NCBI GenBank assembly: GCA_041263285.1
Contig: JBFSVS010000011.1
Coordinates: 1-28,598 of the forward strand
Direction of reading: 5' to 3'
Source of the DNA: Acidiparvus fluvialis
GTDB lineage: Bacteria > Acidobacteriota > Holophagae > Holophagales > Holophagaceae
DNA length: 28,598 bases
Below are positions 15,243-22,879 of this stretch, in pieces; the first letter of the stretch is position 1, and every line of letters starts with the position of its first letter. The position numbers and the translations under genes are program-made. Under the pieces are notes generated by a model that had not been told where the DNA came from, did not search any database, and was given only the letters and a program-made list of their open reading frames with translations.

Positions 15243-18200
15243 ACTCAAACTCAAAGAGGCGGTCCAGGTAGGAACTCTCCCGGAGTCTTTATTAGTACTC
15301 TCGGCTAGCGCGGGGAGCGGAAAAACCTTCTCCTTAGTCACCTTCATGCTGGGATTTTTAGGTCAAGGTTCAGTCCGTCCGCATCAATTGATGGCCATGA
15401 GTTACACCAATGATTCCGCCAACGATCTTAAAGATCGCATTATTCGACCACTCGAAAAAATTTCGACCTTATCTGAAAAGACATGGGCATCTTTGCTCGA
15501 GCCTCTGCAGGTCGAGGATTGGGTAGGGTGGGATAATGCCTGCCAGGCCTACGAGATCGACACTGAGTTTGCGTACGCCGCTCGTCAATGGAAATCCTCT
15601 GAGGGGATAAGACCCGATTGGACCCAATCCTCTCGTGCGGCTCGTAATTATTGGGTTTCGATTCGACGTGAAGCTCAACTCTTGCCCGTTACCACCATTC
15701 ATGGAGCGGCACTCGGGATCATTGGTCTTCCGGAAAAAGGAATTATTGAAATCACGCATCCAAAACTAACACGGCTCCTCAAGTCAGCCTGTCGCTCGAC
15801 CTGGAAATCTCTACCCCAAGGGTTGGGCGCAGAGATGCTCTCCGCGGTAGGTCACGATTGGTCTCGTCTCGCTCAAATTTACGACAGTTTTATGGATGGA
15901 CAAGGAAACTGGAGAGAAACATGGCCCACTCTTGACTCGCTAGAGACCACGGCACAGCGGTTGGTCCAAGATTTCAATGCACTCGTAGTTGAACCTCAGC
16001 GGCTCGGAAAATTAACCAGGGCGGGTACCCCTCATCAACATTTTAAAAATATTTTGCCTCAATTACACCCCGTTCCTCTCGCAACCGATGGACGTGCTGC
16101 CATTAAACAGATTGCTCGATGGAATCGCTTGTTCTTTAATGATGAAGAATTAATTAAATCCTATTTTGCAGAGGATCGTCCCGATCTTGATGCCTTTATT
16201 CAAGCCCTTCGTGATTTCACAAATCTTTTAGAGCAGCATGTGGCGCAAGGTCTTGAAAAAGCCCTCATCACCTTTGGCAAGAAGAAGTCCCAATACCATT
16301 GGATGACCTACGGAGATATCGTTCGACAAGCTTGCCGGTACCTATCCAACAATCCCCTTTCTACCCCTCCTAAATTGCTGTTAATCGACGAATATCAGGA
16401 CGCTAATCCTGTTCAAGATACCTTCTTGACTTACCTCCGGCCGGATCGACTGATCGTAGTAGGAGATACCAAGCAAGCGATCTATAGCTTTCGTGGGGGC
16501 GACTCCACGCTGTTGAGGAATAAGATTCTACAGGCGGCCCCCGAAGGGCAAGCCTATTCGCTGTTAACCAACTATCGATCGCAAGCACCGATCGTGGCGC
16601 TCGCTAATTTTGTTGTCCGTAATTTGTTTCCAAAAATTCTCCCAAACTATGAAATTTATGATGACGATCAACGGGCGGAACACCCGGATCACCATCAAGG
16701 TGTCACCCTGGGGATGACGCTAGTGAAGCCTGAGAAAAATCAGGGCTTTGATCTCACCCCTGCTTTCCCATGGATCACCGCGTTGGCTAAAGAAGAGGGA
16801 TGGCAAGAAGCGGGCTATGGACCAGTGACGGATAAAACGAAGCCTACCCGAGCTCTTCTGATCGCTCGCCGAACGAATGTGCACAAATTGATGCGCCATC
16901 TTCGTGAACACGGCATTGCGGCCATGCTTCGAACCAATGAAGGGCGCCTCGAGAGCCCCGGCGTCCGACTTATGAATGCATTGCTAGGATTTTTTGCAGA
17001 ACCCCGAGAGCCCCGACATCTCTTTGTTCTCTTGCGTTCGCCATGGATAGGGATGACCGATCAAGATTTACTCAACGCCGCACGTCTATGTAAAGACAGC
17101 GGCTATACGCAGGGGTTAGAACGCTTGCATTATCTAATCGAACAGCCCTCAACTTATTCAGACGCCCTCAAATGGTTAGCTTCCCTAGAAGGACAGACGA
17201 CAGCGAGGATTCTTTCCGAAGCATTCATACGGCTATCTGGAGTCTTGGAGTTGATCAATGCGTTACAAGTTTTCGGTCGCCTAGAGGCCGAAAGGGCGCG
17301 ACGGAATCTTGAAGAATGGATGACCGCTACACGACAACTAAGTGACTCTCCGGCCGTAGCTTACTTCCAGATTCAAGAAAATTATCAGGCTTCTGATAAA
17401 GGGGATGCGCTTTTAGATGTCGCTTCGGTCGACCTCATCGTCTCGACGATTCACCAATCGAAAGGCCTCGAGTTCGACAGTGTCATTCTGCCTCTATTTG
17501 GAACCCCGCCCAATCGGGTTCCGAAGGGAAGTCTCTATTCCTTGAATGAGGATCAAGTGTTCAAGACGGGTTGGTCTCTGGGGAAACTTAATGGGAGCCA
17601 ATTAAGAAGCGTGAAGTCTCAAACGCGCACCAAAGAGCTCGAAGATTCTACAAATCTCTTCTACGTCGCGATCACTCGAGCTAAATCACGACTGATGTTG
17701 ATCCAAAAAGCTCGTGTAAAAAGTAAAGAGGAATGGGACGGAGTACCCGAGAATCGCTGGGAGATGCCTTGGCATCTGAATGAAGAGCGTAAGAAGAAGA
17801 AAGCGCGGTCGAATGATTGGGCAGTCTTAGGAACTGAAATCAGAGAAGGCGTTTCAGACGTTAAAATTTTTGACGATCACATACCTCTCGCCGTAGATCG
17901 AGTTCCCTCGGGATTTGTACCCATCCATGAATCCCCCCCCGACCATCCCTGTTCTATCAATTACGCTGAGAAGGTTTTTCATGAGTCCACCCCAGAGGAA
18001 GACCGCGCACGAAGACAAGGCCTTGCCCTCCATGAACTCGTCCGTGAACTTTTACTCATCGCCCCCGGTGCCCGGGCTGCCTGGCTCCAACCGTATCAAT
18101 CCATCCCTTTTTATGAAGACGTCATTCCTCAAGCTGAGCGATGTTTGAAAAAACTTGATGAAAAAGGATGGTTGTCACTTCCTCGACGTACCGAATATCC

Positions 18201-18465
18201 TCTAGAAGGAACCGCAGTCTCCCTGGAAACCGGATTTGCGGATTTAGTGATGTGGGAACCCGATCGTGCGAATCCCAACCGAGTAATCGTGGTCGATTAC
18301 AAACGTAGTATTCCTGATTTCAAACTCGACGATTATCGAAAGCAAGTGGGGCGTTATATGGCTCGTCTTCAGATCCTCCATCCAAAGGCCCAAATCGAAG
18401 GTTATCTTTATAATGTTCTAACGGATACCTTGGAGTCCGTCCCCTTTGCCGACTTAGACATCTAG
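15229..18465 (+). CDS. addA: AddA-like UvrD/Rep family helicase-nuclease
   Basis: The motor subunit of the AddAB end-resection complex, 1078 residues. Superfamily 1A motifs in order: Walker A SASAGSGKT (residues 25-33), Walker B LLIDEYQDAN (Asp387, Glu388), VVGDTKQAIYSFRGGD, NYRSQAPIV, TIHQSKGLEFDSVILP, and FYVAITRAKSRLML. The C-terminal PD-(D/E)XK nuclease shows GFADLVMW (Asp1005) and VVDYKRS (Asp1023, Lys1025) followed by the YRKQVGRYM helix. The frame is open upstream to 15142, but AGGAGA six bases before the ATG at 15229 marks the probable start, giving a 14-base overlap with addB and translational coupling. Both subunits carry intact nuclease residues, so each DNA strand can be cut. Confidence 0.92.
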   Translation: MKLPELKLKEAVQVGTLPESLLVLSASAGSGKTFSLVTFMLGFLGQGSVRPHQLMAMSYTNDSANDLKDRIIRPLEKISTLSEKTWASLLEPLQVEDWVGWDNACQAYEIDTEFAYAARQWKSSEGIRPDWTQSSRAARNYWVSIRREAQLLPVTTIHGAALGIIGLPEKGIIEITHPKLTRLLKSACRSTWKSLPQGLGAEMLSAVGHDWSRLAQIYDSFMDGQGNWRETWPTLDSLETTAQRLVQDFNALVVEPQRLGKLTRAGTPHQHFKNILPQLHPVPLATDGRAAIKQIARWNRLFFNDEELIKSYFAEDRPDLDAFIQALRDFTNLLEQHVAQGLEKALITFGKKKSQYHWMTYGDIVRQACRYLSNNPLSTPPKLLLIDEYQDANPVQDTFLTYLRPDRLIVVGDTKQAIYSFRGGDSTLLRNKILQAAPEGQAYSLLTNYRSQAPIVALANFVVRNLFPKILPNYEIYDDDQRAEHPDHHQGVTLGMTLVKPEKNQGFDLTPAFPWITALAKEEGWQEAGYGPVTDKTKPTRALLIARRTNVHKLMRHLREHGIAAMLRTNEGRLESPGVRLMNALLGFFAEPREPRHLFVLLRSPWIGMTDQDLLNAARLCKDSGYTQGLERLHYLIEQPSTYSDALKWLASLEGQTTARILSEAFIRLSGVLELINALQVFGRLEAERARRNLEEWMTATRQLSDSPAVAYFQIQENYQASDKGDALLDVASVDLIVSTIHQSKGLEFDSVILPLFGTPPNRVPKGSLYSLNEDQVFKTGWSLGKLNGSQLRSVKSQTRTKELEDSTNLFYVAITRAKSRLMLIQKARVKSKEEWDGVPENRWEMPWHLNEERKKKKARSNDWAVLGTEIREGVSDVKIFDDHIPLAVDRVPSGFVPIHESPPDHPCSINYAEKVFHESTPEEDRARRQGLALHELVRELLLIAPGARAAWLQPYQSIPFYEDVIPQAERCLKKLDEKGWLSLPRRTEYPLEGTAVSLETGFADLVMWEPDRANPNRVIVVDYKRSIPDFKLDDYRKQVGRYMARLQILHPKAQIEGYLYNVLTDTLESVPFADLDI

Positions 18466-18468
18466 GCT

Positions 18469-18496
18469 TTGTCGGTCGTTTATTTTGCGATAGACT
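18469..18496 (+). promoter_or_regulatory. Likely tRNA promoter (TTGTCG, 16 bp, TAGACT)
   Basis: TTGTCG at 18469-18474 and TAGACT at 18491-18496 precede the tRNA by 12 bases, a normal distance for a tRNA transcription start. The -35 begins immediately after the addA stop. Confidence 0.4.
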
Positions 18497-18508
18497 AAGG
18501 GACTCAAT

Positions 18509-18585
<77 letters not shown>

Positions 18586-18720
18586 ATCTTTGGTTAGATC
18601 CCAACTAGAGTATGTCCACTCCATAGTCCATCCCGTAAAGACTCTATAACTTGAGACTAGGGACTGATGATGTGAGATATTCTAAAAAAAGATTTGTATG
18701 TCCAAAATGTTCGAGTGACT

Positions 18721-19209
18721 ATGAAAAACTACAACATTTTATTTTTATGCACCCATAACTCTGCCCGCTCCATCTTGGCTGAAGCTACGGCCACTGTCTA
18801 CTCACGAGGTCGGCTAGTTGGCTATTCAGCAGGCTCACATCCTAGCAACACTGTAAATCCTATCGCGGCCGAGTTAGCCATTGAGATGGGGTATCCTTCA
18901 GATAAACTTCGATCAAAACACTGGTCTGAGTTTACTCGACCTAATGCTCCTCAAATGAATTTTGTTATCACGGTTTGTGATCAAGCCGCAAATGAATCTT
19001 GTCCTGTCTGGCTAGGTCAACCGATCCGAGCTCATTGGGGATTCGTCGATCCATCGCGACTAGAAGGAGACGATGTTTTCAAACGAAAAGCATTCCTTGA
19101 TTTAACGAATCGTCTAAGAAAGTCTATTGAAGATCTCTGTGCCTTACCCCTGGATGTAATGGACAGGGGTGTATTACAAAAAAAACTTACTGACATTCAT
19201 GGATTCTAA
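18721..19209 (+). CDS. arsC: Arsenate reductase ArsC (low-molecular-weight phosphatase fold)
   Basis: A 162-residue ArsC that reduces arsenate to arsenite in the cytoplasm. The phosphatase loop is CTHNSAR (Cys10 to Arg16, CX5R). Two more cysteines, Cys86 and Cys94 in VCDQAANESCPVW, sit where the thiol relay cysteines lie in this class, and QPIRAHWGFVDPS carries the general-acid Asp of the fold. The frame is open to a TTG at 18694, but homology starts at the ATG at 18721, which I use; its ribosome site is weak. The stop abuts the ATG of the aquaporin gene with no gap. Together they match the arsC-aqpS arrangement of some ars operons; no arsR or arsB/acr3 is in view. Confidence 0.88.
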   Translation: MKNYNILFLCTHNSARSILAEATATVYSRGRLVGYSAGSHPSNTVNPIAAELAIEMGYPSDKLRSKHWSEFTRPNAPQMNFVITVCDQAANESCPVWLGQPIRAHWGFVDPSRLEGDDVFKRKAFLDLTNRLRKSIEDLCALPLDVMDRGVLQKKLTDIHGF

Positions 19210-19872
19210 ATGAAAAAACATTTTATGTATGAGTTTTTTGGAACTGCATTTTTACTTAGTGTGGTGACCGGGTCAGGGCATATGGGGACCTCTCTGGGTC
19301 CTGACAACCCAGCTCTAACCCTCTTGGGAAACAGCATTGTGACCGGTGCGGGTCTCTATGTCCTTATTTCTACGGTCATGCCTTTCTCTTTTGCTCATTT
19401 TAATCCGCTCGTCAGCATGGTGGCTTGGTCGAAAAAGTTAATTGATACTCCAACTTTGTTTCTTTGTTTCATGGCTCAGTTCTTGGGAGCCATTGTAGGT
19501 GTATGGATCACGCATAGTATGTTTGGTCTTCCCCTCATACAGTCATCAAGTCAGGTGCGGGAGGGCTTTGGTATATTGATGAGTGAATTCTTAGGTAGCC
19601 TCATTCTATTATTCGTTATTCATCACCGCTCAAAATCCGCTCAGCAAGAAGTTCCCCTAGCGGTAGCCCTGATAGTCACTGCAGGCTACTGGTTTACTTC
19701 GTCTACTTTCTTGTGTAATCCTGCAGTCACGGTTGCACGGTCAATGACGAATACCTTTGTGGGCATTCACCCCGGTAGCATTATAGGTTTTATTGTCTCT
19801 CAGGTGTCCGCAACGGTACTCTTTATTCTTGTTACTAAGTCACTCAACAAGAAGAATATGATAGGATCCTGA
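19210..19872 (+). CDS. MIP/aquaporin family channel, AqpS-like (arsenic-associated)
   Basis: A 220-residue membrane channel of the major intrinsic protein family with about six hydrophobic helices. The two half-helix motifs are NPL at residues 65-67 (AHFNPLVSM, replacing NPA) and NPA at 170-172 (CNPAVTVAR). The residue after the second NPA is Val173; ordinary aquaporins have the selectivity-filter Arg there, whereas Sinorhizobium meliloti AqpS, whose gene lies in an ars operon, is reported to have Val. Coupled directly to arsC (zero gap), it is inferred to let arsenite, or methylated arsenicals, leave the cell down their gradient. It converges on umuC. Water or glycerol conduction cannot be excluded from sequence. 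Confidence 0.85.
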   Translation: MKKHFMYEFFGTAFLLSVVTGSGHMGTSLGPDNPALTLLGNSIVTGAGLYVLISTVMPFSFAHFNPLVSMVAWSKKLIDTPTLFLCFMAQFLGAIVGVWITHSMFGLPLIQSSSQVREGFGILMSEFLGSLILLFVIHHRSKSAQQEVPLAVALIVTAGYWFTSSTFLCNPAVTVARSMTNTFVGIHPGSIIGFIVSQVSATVLFILVTKSLNKKNMIGS

Positions 19873-19894
19873 ATCCACATGAAGTAGAGACTCT

Positions 19895-21214
19895 TTAATT
19901 GTGATTCCAAAGTCTAGGGATTCGCTTTTTATGTCGCGTCGCAAAGACACACCTGAGTTCGTCCCATTCCGTCGTATAACTTGGCGTTTTATTTTCTCGT
20001 TTCATAGACCAATTTCGTTCTTGTGAGAGCCCCATGATTCCAAGTCCAACTGTTCTCGATCCAAAGCGATCATTCAAAGCATCCATGACCGAGATTAAGT
20101 TCTCTCCCGTTCGAGGCATCCCCCATAAGGGCGTCGGTTGAAGATCTTTCCGAGTTAAGTCAATTAAATTAATGCCTGCTTTGACATAGCGAAACCCCGG
20201 CCGATAGATTCGACGCAAGCCTTCAGCGGCTGCTTGCATCAGACTACGCGTATCGTCGGAAGGTGACTCTAGGCTAATGATCACGCCTGGATAATATTGC
20301 AGGTCTTGGGTTCGATGTCGATTCGTCATAATAAAAACCCGAATCGCTCGAGCCACCGATCCTTGCGCGCGTAACTTTTCGGATCCTCGGGTGACATGAA
20401 GACTTATCGCTTCCATTAAATGTTCCAAGCTAGTTAAGGCATTACCAAAAGACCGGGAGGATGTAATACACTTCTTATCTTCAGGAATCTCTTGGAATTT
20501 AAAACAGGCTTCGCCTCTCAATTCCCAAATCGTACGAGCGAGGTTGACCCCAAAGTGCTGACGCGCTAAGTCGGGCGACCACTGTCGGAGATCCTCGATG
20601 GTTCGAAGACCTAAACTCGTCAGATGCTTGCTATAACGAGCGCCTACACCCCAAACATCCCGAACGGGAAAGCTTTGCGCAATTGAAGTGACGTCCTCAG
20701 GGGACTTTAGAAAGCAGACCCCTTGTCGATGTTCCTGTTTTTTGGCGGCATGATTCGCAAGTTTTGCAAGCGTTTTGGTGGGCCCAAGGCCTACACACAC
20801 GGGAAGACCAATCCATTGCTGAATCGTCTGACGGATGTCGCGGCCTAAATCCATGATGGAAGACTCAGGCATATCGCCCACACCTAAAAAACATTCATCA
20901 ATAGAGTAGACCTCTTGAGTGGGACTAAAATGACGTAACGTGGAAATGAATCGATCACTCATATCACCGTAAAGATCGTAATTGGAACTGAGCGCTAGAA
21001 TACGGTGAGTTTTAGCAAGATCTCGAACCTTAAACCAAGGGACGCCCATGGGAACCCCCAGGGCTTTCACTTCTGCACTGCGCGAGATCACGCAGCCATC
21101 GTTGTTGCTCAGCACGACTATCGGGGTTCGAGCCAGATCAGGCCGAAAGACCCGCTCGCAAGAAACATACATGTTATTGACATCGATCAAAGCGACGAGA
21201 GGGCGACCGTTCAT
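19895..21214 (-). CDS. umuC: Y-family DNA polymerase UmuC
   Basis: UmuC is the catalytic subunit of DNA polymerase V, which copies past lesions during the SOS response. The 439-residue protein has the palm metal ligands Asp11 (LVALIDVNNMYVSCERVF) and Asp106/Glu107 (YSIDECFL), the finger motif VVLSNNDGCVISRS, and the VWGVGARYSKHLTSLGLRTI helix-hairpin-helix region. The C-terminal tail TEWDELRCVFATRHKKRIPRLWNHN is unlike the core and may carry accessory contacts. Its ATG overlaps the umuD stop by four bases (ATGA), so the two are co-translated. Length is close to E. coli UmuC (422). Confidence 0.96.
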   Translation of the reverse strand: MNGRPLVALIDVNNMYVSCERVFRPDLARTPIVVLSNNDGCVISRSAEVKALGVPMGVPWFKVRDLAKTHRILALSSNYDLYGDMSDRFISTLRHFSPTQEVYSIDECFLGVGDMPESSIMDLGRDIRQTIQQWIGLPVCVGLGPTKTLAKLANHAAKKQEHRQGVCFLKSPEDVTSIAQSFPVRDVWGVGARYSKHLTSLGLRTIEDLRQWSPDLARQHFGVNLARTIWELRGEACFKFQEIPEDKKCITSSRSFGNALTSLEHLMEAISLHVTRGSEKLRAQGSVARAIRVFIMTNRHRTQDLQYYPGVIISLESPSDDTRSLMQAAAEGLRRIYRPGFRYVKAGINLIDLTRKDLQPTPLWGMPRTGENLISVMDALNDRFGSRTVGLGIMGLSQERNWSMKRENKTPSYTTEWDELRCVFATRHKKRIPRLWNHN

Positions 21215-21819
21215 ACCTTATGCAGGACACGTGTGACCACACCCCAAATCGTAATTTCTTGGGCTTTATCTACGATGATCTCGGGATAGTCTGGGTTTTC
21301 AGAAATGAGACGAATCACCGATCCTGATTTTAGAAGACGCTTACAGGTCAACTCATTGTCTACCACGGCAATCACAACATGACCGTTTTGGGGCTCGAGT
21401 GATCGATCGACGATAAGTTCATCGCCGTCGTGAATACCTGCTCGCAACATCGACCAACCAGAGACTCTTAAGATAAACGTCGATTCACGTCGATGAATTA
21501 GATGTTCATTTAAATCAATCGATCCATGAAAATAATCATCGGCCGGAGAAGGGAACCCCGCTGGAACACTGGAGGGAATGAGGGGAATGAAGCGTGGATG
21601 GGTATCACGCCGAACTTCATGCAGCTCGAGCGCGATGACTTCGCCCCTTTTGAGTCGAGGAGTTTCTGGAGATTGACGATACTGAGATAAGTATTTTTTA
21701 AGAAGGCTGAGTTGGCTTTCGGGAACTCGAAGGGCTTGCGTTCGCTCGCCGTAGGGGCCTTGGCCGGGTTTTCGTCCCGCTCCAATCCGAGCACCTCCCT
21801 GCCTTGATTTAGTCGTCAT
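21211..21819 (-). CDS. umuD: UmuD-like S24 self-cleaving protein with N-terminal DNA-binding-like extension
   Basis: A 202-residue UmuD homologue; E. coli UmuD has 139. The C-terminal S24 domain has the cleavage site VPAGFPSPADDY (Ala87-Gly88), catalytic Ser123 (VSGWSML) and Lys160 (ELTCKRLL), so RecA-stimulated self-cleavage is expected, yielding the form that joins UmuC. The extra N-terminal about 75 residues open with GGARIGAGRKPG and then TQALRVPESQLSLLKKYL, a basic hook followed by a strand-helix that resembles small ribbon-helix-helix DNA-binding proteins. The frame extends to 21897, but the ATG at 21819 has GAGG seven bases ahead and is preferred. A 24-bp perfect palindrome lies 10 bases upstream. 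I infer possible autorepression, as in UmuDAb of Acinetobacter. Confidence 0.9.
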   Translation of the reverse strand: MTTKSRQGGARIGAGRKPGQGPYGERTQALRVPESQLSLLKKYLSQYRQSPETPRLKRGEVIALELHEVRRDTHPRFIPLIPSSVPAGFPSPADDYFHGSIDLNEHLIHRRESTFILRVSGWSMLRAGIHDGDELIVDRSLEPQNGHVVIAVVDNELTCKRLLKSGSVIRLISENPDYPEIIVDKAQEITIWGVVTRVLHKV

Positions 21820-21829
21820 AAAACCTCTA

Positions 21830-21853
21830 TTTGAATAGTGTACACTATTCAAA
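21830..21853. promoter_or_regulatory. 24-bp perfect palindrome (half-site TTTGAATAGTGT), candidate SOS operator of umuDC
   Basis: The 12-base half-site TTTGAATAGTGT is followed directly by its exact reverse complement, centred on GTAC. It ends 10 bases before the umuD start codon, so bound protein would block transcription or initiation. Its layout (TTGAA...TGT/ACA...TTCAA) recalls the site I remember for Acinetobacter UmuDAb and is unlike the E. coli or Bacillus LexA boxes. No second copy was noticed in the window. Confidence 0.65.
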
Positions 21854-21961
21854 ATACCGATCCCCCTGATAAATGATCTCTTGGGGAGGGAGGCCATATA
21901 AAAGAGACGATAGGTTATGTAGAGTTAAAGATCTGCCAACTCGATCTAGGAGCATGAGTCC

Positions 21962-22879
21962 ATGGAAACCTTTCAGACCAGTAACGAGTATAGTCCGCAA
22001 GGACCCTGGGCTTTTATTAAAAAATCTTTGATACCGATCTGCAGTCGCGAAGATGCAGAATTTATTTTGAGCTGGGTCGCATTGACACTAGCAGGAGCGT
22101 GGAGCCTGAAAAGTCGATGGCTCGACTTGATGACTTATTCTAATGGATCTAGCATGCTGGCTCAGGATTGGGGTACGCGTCTCAGCGGTAATGATTTAGT
22201 TTATTTTATTAAAGGAAGTCCGACGATTACCAATGTTGAATCATGGGTAGGATCAGTCTTCATTCTTTTATCGTCAGGAATTTTATTTCTCATCCTAAGA
22301 AGCGGTTGGCGTCTACAAGCTCATATGCTTGGACAATCCGCCCGCTTTTCTCCTTGGATAAAAGGCTTAGGCGATGCGCTCATCATAGGCTTTCTTCCGA
22401 CGATCTTGCTCGGTTGGCTCTTAAGTTGGCTTACCGATAGCCTCCGTTGGATTGGGTCCTTACCCATGATGTGGGCGGCTTTTGTGTGGACTATCTTACT
22501 GCCCATGGCGCTCACTAGTTTTTGGATGATGCAATGGTCGATCTGTCGAGTCCAGCGACTCCTAGAGCCCGTGACTAGCTACAAAGATCATCTCCGTTTT
22601 TGTTTCTATATGATTTGGAAAAACATAGGCTCATGGCTCAGCCTAGCCATTATGTCAACCGCCTTGCGAGTCGCTCTTTCTTATGGAGCCCTTTGGATGG
22701 CATGGCGATGGGGAGCGGGAACCTCCGCTGCATTGGGATCCGTCATCCTCATTCAAGTGGGTGTCACTATTCTTAATGCTGGAATTTTACGATGCCTCTT
22801 AGTAAATGTTGTTCATTTCTTATCAAATCAACATTTTGTTTTAAAGACCGTGGAAGATCTGAAGAGGAGAGTGCTATGA
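21962..22879 (+). CDS. Integral membrane protein of unknown function
   Basis: I do not recognise this 305-residue protein. It shows about six hydrophobic segments (approximately residues 33-50, 96-112, 138-157, 166-189, 218-240 and 250-283) separated by short basic loops, with a soluble-looking stretch rich in small polar residues at about 55-92 between the first two helices. AGGAG lies nine bases before the ATG. It is divergent from umuDC and its stop overlaps the ATG of the downstream M1 peptidase by four bases, so the two products are made together. A role in membrane anchoring or in handling products of the peptidase is possible but only inferred. The general shape resembles YIP1-like or permease-type small proteins without a diagnostic motif. 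Confidence 0.75.
   Translation: METFQTSNEYSPQGPWAFIKKSLIPICSREDAEFILSWVALTLAGAWSLKSRWLDLMTYSNGSSMLAQDWGTRLSGNDLVYFIKGSPTITNVESWVGSVFILLSSGILFLILRSGWRLQAHMLGQSARFSPWIKGLGDALIIGFLPTILLGWLLSWLTDSLRWIGSLPMMWAAFVWTILLPMALTSFWMMQWSICRVQRLLEPVTSYKDHLRFCFYMIWKNIGSWLSLAIMSTALRVALSYGALWMAWRWGAGTSAALGSVILIQVGVTILNAGILRCLLVNVVHFLSNQHFVLKTVEDLKRRVL

Noticed and set aside
22792..22875. Longer N-terminus of the M1 peptidase
   Set aside because: It overlaps the end of the membrane protein gene and would bury the signal peptide; the ATG at 22876 has a strong ribosome site and ATGA overlap.
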